Shown one piece after another: positions 11,654-21,500 of a DNA stretch of 39,165 nucleotides. The first letter of the stretch is position 1, and each line of letters opens with the position of its first letter. The notes below the pieces were generated by a model. That model had not been told where the DNA came from. It saw only the letters and a list, made by a program, of their open reading frames with translations, and ran no database searches. The DNA is from Protostelium mycophagum (lineage: Eukaryota > Evosea > Variosea > Protosteliida > Protosteliaceae), in contig MZNV01002791.1 of the NCBI GenBank assembly GCA_002081555.1, positions 1 through 39,165 on the forward strand, written 5' to 3'. A program made the position numbers and the translations under genes.

Positions 11654-12808
11654 TTATTTCTGTTCGGAAGAAACGGCGACCGCGTAGCTCACAGATGAGT
11701 CCTTGTTAGTGACACATTGATTGGATTGCGCGTAGTGCACAAATCTCGTATTATGGGGTGTGCCACCAGCCTTGATCATCTACAACTCGGTCATGTCCGT
11801 ACCTTTGTGAAGACTCACCTGCATGAATATACCGATGGGGTGTCTGCCACATATGGTGTTCTTCGTCCTCTTCAAATAATCGTAAAATCTTTCAGGATCA
11901 CCGCTTTCCACCATCTTCATGCCTTCTCTGTCCATCCTGACTTTTTCAATCTTGGCGTTTCCATGAGACGAACCTCTCTATGGATTGATAGATTGGGCCG
12001 TCGTCGTCCTCTAAGTGGTAATAGCTGAACCTCTTGCCCCAGTGACAAAAGTCAGAAGAAATCACAAAGAAATTGGTCTTGTCGGCCAGAAACGGCGCCA
12101 AAAGCTTGGTTAATCAGAAGATTGAAAGCTTAAGCTATCACACCTCTCCAAATTGTGCCTCTGTCTGATTGGAGGTTGAACCAACCAAAATTGGCACGAG
12201 TGTGAACTCATTTTCTCCCATCATCTTCTTAATGTACGGTAACTGCATCTCAATCGAGTGCTCTGCCTCATCGATCTCCCTAGACATCCAATCAAATAAA
12301 CCGGTAGAGTGCAGTTGAGAAATGACTGTATGAGTCAATGTACAATTGTTGGTTTGTACATCACCCTTCTTGTCCAAAAGAATGTCTCCCAGCGGGGTCT
12401 CGTAAACATCCATTTTAGAGAGAGCACATTTCGATAAATAATGATGATGGGAAGGACCCAAAATGAAAATTCTCTTTCTGTGATAATCAAAAAAGACGTA
12501 GAAGTTGATAGACTCACATTTTGGAGGGATCGATGTTAATGAAACCGTGTGCTGCTGGAGGTCCAGAATAACTATACCCAGCATGTCTATGATCATTCAA
12601 AATCTTGAGGTAATATTGGAAGGTGATGGTGACTTACGGCGAAATGATTCCCCTTGCATTGAGATCTGTTATTGAGGCGCTCTTCAACCATTTATCGAGC
12701 TGCTGATCCAATTGTTTCTCTACTAAAGTGAGAAGGAGAGAATATATTTTTCTCACCATCATCTGTGTACCAGGAGCCAGCATGGGATGCCTCTCTGGTC
12801 TTGCTCAT
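11654..12808 (-). CDS. memo1: MEMO1 family protein
   Basis: Orthologue of MEMO1, the cytoplasmic protein that in animals links receptor tyrosine kinase signalling to microtubules and cell motility; its fold is related to class III non-haem dioxygenases. Segments match the family in order: SHAGSWY near the N-terminus, [30 protein letters not shown], then [42 protein letters not shown] and, at the C-terminus, YAQSNQCV followed by DSSVSYA. The histidines and cysteine of the metal-site-like cluster are present. The length of about 290 residues equals that of the human protein. The start ATG at 12808 gives the family's usual short N-terminus. There are several introns of about 45-60 bp. Whether it works with the nearby receptor kinase is speculation. 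Confidence 0.93.
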
Positions 12809-13013
12809 TTCGAAAGGTTATCGTGTTGTGAATGATTGTTGTGTCGTGGAAATTTGGTGCAAGCAAAGAAAATTTTGTGGCCTGTCAACAATGTGGCGCA
12901 ACCCTCCCACCAAAGGACACAAACATGTCTAAATACCATCTTCAGACCTTTCAGGTGACATTGAAGGTAATTCAATTGATGGAGGGTAATTCAGCGAAAA
13001 TCTTATGCTTTAA

Positions 13014-13277
13014 TCAACCAGATTCCTCCACCATGATGGTATTCCGAACCTTATGATCGTAAGAGGGTCTTGCTCTGATCGCTTTCTGTGCAATAGGAAT
13101 AGCCAGACCCATGAATTCCTCCATCTCACTCTGTCCAAAAGAGACATTCTCGCTGATGGAATCATCCTCTGTGAAAGAAGAACTTGTTCTTGTCTCAAGA
13201 TTTTCTTCGAAATTATCCTCATATTGGAGGACACCTAATTCAAGCCGTTCATGATTATCTCGTTGGGATGTCTTCAT
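13014..13277 (-). CDS. Hypothetical acidic protein, 87 residues
   Basis: Not recognised. A single uninterrupted frame of 87 residues runs from ATG at 13277 to a stop at 13014. The first half is acidic and serine-rich (EDNFEENLETRTSSSF; FTEDDSISENVSF) and the second half is more amphipathic (MEEFMGLAIPIAQKAIRARP). There is no signal peptide, membrane segment or cysteine motif. It lies about 200 bases upstream of MEMO1, on the same strand. Additional 3' exons are possible. Confidence 0.4.
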   Translation of the reverse strand: MKTSQRDNHERLELGVLQYEDNFEENLETRTSSSFTEDDSISENVSFGQSEMEEFMGLAIPIAQKAIRARPSYDHKVRNTIMVEESG

Positions 13278-13429
13278 CGTTTAGGTGCTAAAGTGTCGTG
13301 TGTTGTGTTGTGTTGTGATTGAATGCTTCTGTTTTTGCGATAGTGTAAGGACTCAAAACTTACGTATTTGAACAAAATAGGATAATCCACGAACATAAAT
13401 TTTTTGTACAATTACCAATATAACTTTTT

Positions 13430-13722
13430 TTATTTTGCAACCACACAGGTGTGCATCACGCCTGCAGTTGTCACATTGGGGTCCTTTATATCCAGCCAAT
13501 GTCCACTACATAGTCCCTCCTCTAAATTACATACTCCTCTAAACCTCCCATTTATACAAAAAGCCTTATTAGTATACTCTTTCCCCAAACACCAATGCCA
13601 ATAGCCACACCTAATGTCTAAAAGGTTAGATCACATCTTGCTCTTTTTATTATTAAGCAAAGATTACCTAGACCAATCGTGTTGTTTAAAATTTTATAAC
13701 AATGAGAGATATCACAAATTTT
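13430..13722 (-). CDS. Cysteine-rich protein, C-terminal exons only
   Basis: Two exons (13668-13722 and 13430-13617) join in phase across a canonical 50-bp intron, and the second ends at a stop. They encode about 80 residues with seven or more cysteines and aromatic clusters (KICDISHCYKILNN; CGYWHWCLGKEY; CINGRFRGVCNLEEGLC; SGHWLDIKD). The cysteine density suggests a secreted, disulphide-bonded domain, but no family is recognised. The upstream exons with a start could not be found: the frame behind the acceptor at 13723 is closed, and the AT-rich stretch up to 14000 offers no clear exon. This is therefore either a gene whose 5' part I cannot resolve or a fragment. Confidence 0.45.
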
Positions 13723-14193
13723 CTGAGTTTATTTCAGTCTTGTTTCTGCACTCTCTCATTTATTTTTATTTTTCTGCTCTATTTTAACCATTATTTTTTG
13801 CCTGTTTATTATATTCTTGATTATCCTCCGAAGCAACCGCAAACAAAAAGTTTGAATCCTGGGCATGGCCTGAGAAAAGTCGTGTGGTGGACGTGCAAAC
13901 TTTTTACAGCCAAAGGTCCTCCGGGCATACGTAAACAAAATAGTTGGTTTGTGGTTGGATCGCCGCGCAAAAGCAGAATATAATCTTTTGTTTGATAATC
14001 TCAATCTCTTGTTTTCTGGAGCCTGATCTGGAAGGATCTGCCCCTCATCAGAACCTTATAATAAGTTTGGAATATGTATATTTTATCACCATTTTTGTCA
14101 ATGGATGTGGTATTAGATGCTCTTGCCAGTTCATTAAAGTCCCTTGTATGATTGTGTTGTTTCTGTTCAACTTGATGAATCAGCATCAAAGGA
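13723..14193. other. AT-rich stretch, no resolved gene
   Basis: About 470 bases between the cysteine-rich exons and the stop of the next minus-strand gene. A minus-strand frame at 13756-14004 is open and basic, but has no family features and does not splice cleanly to the cysteine-rich exons. Upstream exons of that gene may lie here. Confidence 0.4.
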
Positions 14194-15977
14194 CTACATT
14201 TTTTTATTCTGCTCCTCTGTCAACTTCTCCATGACGTCATCCATGATCATGTCAAGGTGTCCAGAGCTTCCACCCACAGTGACCTCACTGACCAACAAGA
14301 GGTATTCCAAGAAATGTGCTTGACTTAAGGTTGTCTGTTTGTGTTAATCTCCTCTGCCATGATCTCGTAATTACACGTCTACAACGGTGTTTTTGAGCAG
14401 AATGGTGAACTTAATGTGACCCACCCCAACAGCATTCATGATCTGGTCCAGAAGTTCCAAGTTTAATATTGACCCTCTCGGTTGCGTGCTGATCGTGACA
14501 GACTCCCACAATGGACCCCGGATATTTGACAGCTCAACGTCCTCCTCTGAAAAACAGTATGGTACCGCTTTGCCGATGTGCAGGAATGCCACTGCTTCCT
14601 TATAATGTGAATATTTATACATGTTGAAAAGCACTCACTTCCTTGACGACGTCGAGCGCACGGAATAAATACGTGAAAGATATGTAATTGTGACTCTTCG
14701 TCCTGCAGAAGTAAATACAACTACAACGGCCTCAAACCCACTTGATAACAAAACAGGTAGATGTAGTGGAAGTATGTGTTAGGTACATCCTGGACTCTGC
14801 AGATGACTCTCTATAGGATGTCATATCGAACAACCTCTTCACCTCCTCTACCACTTTCTATTCCGTTTAGTCTCGTTGTAGATGTACAAATATCTTTTGA
14901 TATCTTATTAACTTGTGATATTTCCACCGTAATGTGTTGTTTTTTATACCAGTACACGGGTCTCCCGCACTCAAATAAAGGCAAAAATGTGGGAGACAAA
15001 GATCACCTCTGGCTTGTTCTTAGACCACAGCGAAAGATAATCCTCAAAACCTCTCTTCACACCGATTATCTTTATCAAATTGATAAGCGTCAGTGACGCC
15101 ACAGGCATCTGCTCGCTTGGCAGCTCGCGTAATAACCTATGTCTAATTAATGTATAATTTTTACAATATATCATTTATATAAGCATTTTGGGTGTTATGA
15201 TACAACGCAATTGTGGGACTGGACTGTTGGGTCGTGTTCACTCTGAAAAAACTCACTTGGACACCTGCGACATGACCGTATTCTGCCTGTTCACCGCGTT
15301 CTCTTCACTCTCGTTATCATAAACGCCGTAACATTTGGCTTGTAATCTTCTGAAGTCCTCATCGTCCATCATGACCATGTAGAAGAGCTGCGGTGTTAGG
15401 TGTTCGTATCTGCTGGCTGCTATTTGTTGACCTGAGGAGACCATCTCTTCGAGAATGATATCACCCATCTTGCACAAGGTTGACAGTATTTGCGGGTCTC
15501 CACTGTATTTTATTTAATCACGGTATAAATTTATCTTAGAGCAATAGGAATTTTTCCCAAAGACAATACAACGTATAAAATATAATACAACATATCGCTA
15601 CAAAAGAACTGTGATGACGCAGAGCGTTGAAAAAATCGAACACGTACGGTTTGAAATTCAATTTGAGGCCATTTTTGAGTACGTGGAAATAGTACTCGTC
15701 CCTCTCAGCCGTTTCGTTATTCTTAAAAGATGTCAGTTGTTATCAAATGATGTATATTCACTCTGTCCTCCATTGCCCCCAGAACACTCCAAAACTTCTC
15801 GTCGAATTCACCCACAAACCAAGCTCTCAATGATTGAAGGTCTATCTCTCTGTCTGAGCACAATTAATATCAATATTTCGCAGCAATGGAAAGCTCGCCT
15901 TTGAAAAACTTCTTCATTTCACAGAAGAATAAAATGATAGTATTCTGCGCACTCTGTGCCGCCGACTCTGACATCAT
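14194..15977 (-). CDS. Unrecognised protein, probably mostly helical
   Basis: Multi-exon gene, not assigned to a family. The likely start is the double ATG at 15977. Early segments read REIDLQSLRAWFVGEF, then RNNETAERDEYYFHVL. After an intron of about 140 bp the frame continues with CKMGDIILEEMVSSGQQIAA and FYMVMMDDEDFRRLQ, then SLTLINLIKIIG, EAVAFLHIGKAVPY and LLDQIMNAVGVGHIKFTILL, and ends with DMIMDDVMEKLTEEQNKKM. Exon borders near 14720-15000 are not fully resolved. The pattern is of amphipathic helices with no membrane segment, suggesting a cytosolic helical-repeat or scaffold protein. It is divergently arranged with a tiny plus-strand gene at 16056. Confidence 0.6.
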
Positions 15978-16055
15978 AACAGTAGCAGAACCCCCCTCCA
16001 GCTAAATATAAAATCAGCAACAAATAAATTTACAAAGAAATTATTTCCTTCTGCA
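15978..16055. promoter_or_regulatory. Short divergent promoter region
   Basis: Seventy-eight bases separate the start of the unrecognised minus-strand gene from the ATG of the candidate small plus-strand gene. The spacer is AT-rich. If both genes are real, this stretch must hold both core promoters. No TATA box stands out. Confidence 0.3.
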
Positions 16056-16229
16056 ATGAAGCCTGCGGATATTCGAGAGAATTTCGATTTGATTAACACT
16101 CACCCTGTTGAAACAACCGTGTAAGAATCTTCTAATTGAATTATTTTTGAAAAAAGAGCCGCCCAGAAGGAGGGGAGGAAAGTCACGTGGCGTGATTGCT
16201 GGTCTCTCCACCTGTCTTATTTAATCTGA
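16056..16229 (+). CDS. Candidate 45-residue protein
   Basis: Two exons (16056-16120 and 16157-16229) join in frame across a canonical 36-bp intron to give about 45 residues: MKPADIRENFDLINTHP, then VETTVAAQKEGRKVTW, and a Trp/Cys-containing end (RDCWSLHLSYLI). The composition looks like a real soluble protein, and AATAAA follows at 16315-16320. No family is recognised. A further 3' exon is possible, because a GT after the Cys-Trp could be a donor. Confidence 0.4.
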
Positions 16230-16380
16230 GATAAAGAGGTGCAGAATAACTTGGTGAAATTAATACAGTATTTGGTATTGGAATCAAGCACGGCATTGCC
16301 GCGGTTCAAATATAAATAAAGAGGTTTGACTGCTTTAGAAGATCACATTATATTACACGATAAACGAAGCATTTGATCCT

Positions 16381-17527
16381 TTACGTCCAAAGAACACTCA
16401 CCTCCACAACAGTCGGCTTCACATTCTTCATTCTCTCCAGCTCTTCAGTTGTCTTTTGTATCTGGCCGTCCTTCTCTTCGCTTTCTCTTCTCAAAATGGC
16501 ATTAATCTTCTCCAACTCCTCTATCTTCTGCAGTAATTCCTTAGTGTCCGGACCTTTGGTGGTTGTCGCGCTGTGAAATTATTATGGGAATTAAACCTTT
16601 GATTCTTACAGAGCAGGTTTCTCTTCGTCACCCGTCTCTTTTTCGAGTATCTTTGGCGCCTCTTCCCGTTTGATAACCTCGACCAGTTTTTCCGCTTGCT
16701 TTGGGATGGCCTGCACAACCTTCTTTGGAATCTCTACCACTTTTTCTACGATTTTTTCCACCTTCTTTGGTGCCTCTTGGACGATTTTCTTCGCGGTCTG
16801 TGTCTTGGCTGCGTCCACTTTGGACTTTGCCGCCTGTACTTTGCTCAGAGCTTTCCTCTGTGGCTTCTCTGGTGTATCTGGTTCGCTCTGATCACTCTCT
16901 CGATCATCTTCATCTTGTTCAGAACCTTCGCTCTCTACTTCTATTGTGACATCCATGGAGTCATCTGCCTGATCTCTTGAGGATTTGATAATGGGCGCGG
17001 GTTTGAGAAATACGGGAGGCAGTGGTTGTTCTTTCAGCTTTTTTGGCGTTGGCTCTTCGTCTTCTGAAGAAGAGGCTGTACAATTGAATGACGTCACCGA
17101 GATGATCAACTTACATTCGGCCTTCTTGCTTGTCTTCGCCGTCTTGGTGACCGATTCTCTTGGTCTCTTTGCTGTTGACGTTCTCTGTGAATTGAGCCCA
17201 AAAATTGACTTCGAATTGGGTTTCTGTGGCGATTGCTCCTCCTCAGATCCTTCCTCCTCCTCAGAACCTTCTTCTTCATCTTCTTCTGAACCTTCTCCTG
17301 TATTTGTTTAATCTTCTTCACCAGGAGTCGCTTTACCTTCATCCAGATTGAGAATGTGATCAACGAGTCGTTGTACGAGGACGGTCTTAATACCTTATAT
17401 TCTTAAAACACCGAACGATATGACTCAAATTACCATTCTTCCCCAACTGATATTTGTCGAGATGAAATCTCAAATCCACGACCTTCATGGCCGAGAACTT
17501 CTTCGTCAGCTCCTGCTTTGAAGACAT
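16381..17527 (-). CDS. SAP-domain nuclear protein with K/E-rich tail
   Basis: Starts at ATG 17527 with MSSKQELTKKFSAMKVVDLR. Together with the next exon (LGKNGIKTVLVQRLVDHIL) this forms a SAP motif, the DNA-binding helix-turn-helix of chromatin and RNA-processing factors. It continues with serine/acidic runs (SSSEEGSEEE-like), basic segments (AKRPRESVTKTAKTSKKAE), an acidic stretch (ESEGSEQDEDDRESDQSE) and long K/V/E-rich imperfect repeats (PKKVEKIVEKVVEIPKKV). The C-terminus is a coiled coil (LLQKIEELEKINAILRRE). Nuclear localisation is inferred. The 3' end is uncertain: reading on gives a stop at 16381, but a strong donor GTGAGT lies just before it, so a further exon may exist nearer 16100. 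Confidence 0.65.
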
Positions 17528-17674
17528 CTTGTAACGATCGTCTGTGATGGTGCACCTGATGATGATTTGAAAAGAAAAAGGCGGGAGAAGTTTCTTCGAA
17601 ATATTTTGGAAGAATCCTTGCTCATGATTTTCTCCGTTTATCCGAAGAACACGATTATCCATCATCTTGAGACT

Positions 17675-19866
17675 ATGACCGATAAAAACGGGATCATCCT
17701 CTTTATTTTACTCTTACAGACGTGTCAACAAGGCGTATATGGAGGATTATGGTCATCTCTTTCAGAATCACTCAAGATACCAGATTGTGCGGAATTCAAA
17801 TCGACTGATCTGACAAAAATGCAGCTCTTCGTCCTATGAGTTCACATTTTGATGATGGAGTGAGTGTTTTGAGCCTCTGTTTTTCAGAAGGTGCTTCACA
17901 TGTCCGGTATTACGTGACCGTACCTCCTCAGAAACGGTGGTGGAACCTCGAGGTGAAGATCAGAGTGGATCGACCTTCATGACGTCATAATAGGTTAATA
18001 CAGACGTACTGCTGAATCTGACCGCAGAGGAGCAGACCTCTGATCACAATACATTTCATCATCAATACATACAAGAACGTTACGGTTCAGCAGTAAGTCT
18101 TGAGTCAGATGTACTGATTGAGTGAATCAGATCGTGCCTGGACAGAGGATGCATCTTCCACAATATCAGAAGGGAAAATTGTTCATGATTGGTCCAGGCA
18201 GAGTGCCTGCCACCGAAAGAGCTCAATTGAGGTTACTCACCGTCAAGGGTGAAGAGCTCAGGTCAAAGCCCATACAGTGAGTCCATCTATTTTTAGAACA
18301 AAATGCCTCCAACGTGTTGTACATTGAGTTGTGCGAGTAAATTAAGTTCGAAATTTTGACATAGCTCAGGCGCAAGAGGGACTCACAAGATGAGTTCGAC
18401 ATCACCCTCAATTACGAAAAGATGATTTCAAACATCACAAGAAATTTAACTGCTGAGGAAGAGGTCACGTGACTTTTCGAATCACTTTTGAAACTTTACA
18501 GACATTAATGCTGGAACATAGAAATACGACCGTATTGTCTTCACCACAACCTGGCAGCCCCTTTCACTACCATAACGATGTGGATGTGAAAGTACGTATG
18601 GGCGTCTACAACGCTTTTCTGGCGTCTTTCTCCGACCATGTGAACCCCTCACCCCCCCTCATGGACCTCTTTCTCACAAGGTTTTTTAATTATAAAGTTT
18701 TAATGAAAAATTAACCCCAAAAATTCCGAGAAATTTCACATCAAGAAAAAATTTAATCAAATAAGGATGGGATTACAACAATGGAGGTCACAGAAAAGGG
18801 TTGTGATATCTTCATCATTTGTCATCTACTTGAACCGCTTCACCGTAGAGCTTCAACTTTTCCAAGAAAATTCCACGGCCCCTCCGCCACGGGTGTCCTT
18901 GTATTCCAACCTATTCGGTACCATGGATACCGTAACTTATGGAACGTATTTACATCTCCATGTTTCCATGGAGACATACCACTACAAGCAGAGCGAAATG
19001 TATGGTGCCTTACAGTCGTTACAAAAGGCATTGAAGAGAATGAATGAAGAGGTGACTTGCAGATTTATTGGCTTTTTGGTGAATCCGGAGTTAAATAGAA
19101 CGACAATCATCTTTTACTTCATTAAAATATGTAGGAACAGCAAGAGAACAGCAGTGCACTGATGAACTGTACTATCTGGTCACCACTCACCGGTCCTCAA
19201 CGCATGCAGGAGATCAATATAGAGGACATATTACAACAGGTCAGGAATCAGTGGGAGAACATACGAAAGGTTGAAGCTGGAGGTGACCTTCCTCTGGGGT
19301 CAGTCTTTAATGATATAATTCCATTCATCAAAACATTTCCTGACAAACTCAGGTCGATGAAACATATTCTACCCATCGCTTTTACCGTGAAGAAATCCCT
19401 CTACAACGAGGGGCACATGCAATTTCACTTCACGCAATGTGTCGGGACACACACTTATCCACTCCCAGAACTAGTCATGATCTCGAACGTTTTGACGGGC
19501 GGAACGCTGCTCGCTCTTCTCGTTTCTGTGGGATTATTGGCCGTTGCTGTGTTCTTCATCACGAGTTCTATATGCTGGATCCTTCATAGGTCTATATTTG
19601 CCAAAATCCAATCCATTCAACTCTTTTTAAAAGTGGTATATCAATCCTAAACTGAAACTGGCAGGAGAGGGGCAGACCCACTACCGTACTCCTTTGTGAC
19701 TTTTGTCCCTGTGCAAGTGCACCTCTTATGCTTGAGGTGGCCGTACCCAAGGGCATCACACAGCACAGTGACATCCCCGATGATATCTCCAAGGACCTCG
19801 CCTGTGACGCCACCACCAGAGGAGCCATCAAACCCAGGGGCGAACGCGCAAGAAAACGAGTTGTAG
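17675..19866 (+). CDS. Type I membrane protein with large ectodomain
   Basis: Multi-exon gene. The N-terminus MTDKNGIILFILLLQTCQQG is a signal peptide; an in-frame ATG upstream near 17624 would add about 17 residues. The ectodomain of about 550 residues has beta-strand-like segments (HVRYYVTVPPQKRWWNLEV; VTYGTYLHLHVSMETYHY), several N-glycosylation sequons and the segment TIWSPLTGPQRMQEINIED. One membrane helix follows (LTGGTLLALLVSVGLLAVAV). The best 3' model splices from the basic stop-transfer at about 19589 to 19667 and gives a Pro/Ser-rich tail (SPMISPRTSPVTPPPEEPSN) ending at 19866; without splicing the frame stops at 19650. The family is not recognised. A receptor or adhesion role is only a guess. 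Confidence 0.6.
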
Positions 19867-20071
19867 ACGAGCAAATGGATAATGGAATAGGAGTAACACT
19901 TAAGAGAAGATAAAGTCGTGTTTGTGGTGATAACTTCAAAGAATATAGAGGACGTGTGTTCGTTGTGGGCGTTTCATGTAAAAGATTCGACTTTCTTGCC
20001 TGACAGAAACTCGTGAATTTTCTGTCAAATGTCCTTCTCAAAAATCCTGTCGTTCTAAACACGAAGTGCTC

Positions 20072-21349
20072 ATGTTGGACCCTGGCACGTCTGTCTTCTA
20101 TGCTCTGGGCTCTGCTTATGCCGTATTGGTGGTGGCAAGCCTCATCTTACTAATCCTGTCGTGTATGCCAAGCGCGAGACGCAAGACATTCTCTATCATG
20201 CCGAGGCTTATATATGGTGCATCTTTAGCCTTCTGCACTGGTAGGTTTCGTCCTGTTGACCTCGATCCACTCACAGATCTAGAACGGACGATACTTTGCT
20301 TTGTGATCCCAACACAATTTCTCTTTCACATCACGAGAGACCATCGTTGGTTAATCGTGTTGATCGATATGATTCCAGAGTTGATCGCCTACTCGGTCTA
20401 CCTTCTTCTCCTATTTTTCGTGTGAGTTAGTATTGAGCGAATGATCTGCCCTGACACCGGCAGTATCGTGCTGTACCACACATCAAAGAACATCATTGCG
20501 AAGACAGATAAGAAGAGCCTGGGGAGACACTGGATCGCTTTCATCTTGGCTCTTGTCATTCCTCTGTTGGGAGTGATCGCCTATTCTATAAGTGAGATCT
20601 GGTTGGCAAATCCTGCACCATATTATGCTGAGTGGGATTATGCTGTCCAAATCAGTAAGTCGGAAACAAAGATCACCCAAAATAACACTGATTAGCCATC
20701 ATCGCCACACTGGCAAGCATCTTAATTATCTCTTTCTGCGTGTTTGGAATCTTGCTGTTTCGATCTCTAAATAAGTACTCGATGAATAAACAAAAAGCCA
20801 GGATTGTGAGAAAGGTGAGCCCACTCGGCCAAAAATCCATACAAAAAACCCTTTGGAAAATAACACAGCCCAGTTTCGAGCACTGGTGATCTTGTGTATA
20901 CTGTGCTTCGCTCTTCATGCAATTATGAATGGTGTTTTTAATCAAACAATGAGGAGAGATCCGCTGAGAGACACCAAGGCAGCACAATATTTGTCTTGGT
21001 CTGCAGTCTATTTTGCTCTGACTGAGGTATTTACAATTCTTTTATTGTTTCAACAAGTTCTTTCGGTGTAGAAGTTTCATGATAAGTTGAAGCTGCATAA
21101 ATTCGGATTCTCAAAGCTGAATGTAAATAGGTGGTGCCTTTCGCATGCATCCTCTTCATCTGTCGACTCATCTTCAAACCGGAGCGTAATGACCCACAAG
21201 TGCGGATGTCAGAGCTACCAAAGACGCGGAGTAACACCATCACCTCCGCCAATTCAGTGGCTACCGAGACATTATTCAGGTCCAGAACGGGTTCAGAAAC
21301 GACAGATGTCTGCAACGAAGGATCCTTTATGAGAGTGAGCCCATCATGA
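20072..21349 (+). CDS. Seven-helix membrane protein (TOM1/THH1-like or GPCR-like)
   Basis: Exons join in frame to give about 340 residues with seven hydrophobic helices: AYAVLVVASLILLILSC, LIYGASLAFC with RTILCFVIPTQFLF, IPELIAYSVYLLLLFF, WIAFILALVIPLLGVIAYSI, IIATLASILIISFCVFGILL, RALVILCILCFALHAIMNG and SWSAVYFALTEVVPFACILF. A Ser/Thr-rich tail of about 60 residues follows (ELPKTRSNTITSANSVATE), where phosphorylation is plausible. The helix count and an outside N-terminus of about ten residues resemble the TOM1/THH1 seven-helix family and small GPCRs; the sequence alone does not decide. Introns are 40-70 bp, and the start is the first ATG in frame. Confidence 0.7.
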
Positions 21350-21500
21350 TGATAATGTGTCACTTACTTTACAATTGTCGATAAGCTGTACAATTAGACA
21401 AAATGACATCAACATTGAAGCTAAAAATACAACAGGACCCGGTAGATTCTACTGAGGAAGAGGTGTAAATATAGTATCGAATAACAAAAATATCCATTTA

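Noticed and set aside
16281-16320. Possible tRNA B-box (GCGGTTCAAATA)
   Set aside because: No matching A-box, acceptor stem or cloverleaf can be drawn.
16670-16980. Several long plus-strand frames rich in F, L, S and W
   Set aside because: They are complements of the K/E-rich repeats of the SAP-domain gene; complementing Lys/Glu codons gives Phe/Leu runs.
19592-20062. Minus-strand frame of 156 codons
   Set aside because: It is antisense to the better-supported Pro/Ser-rich tail of the type I membrane protein, which splices in frame from its membrane helix.
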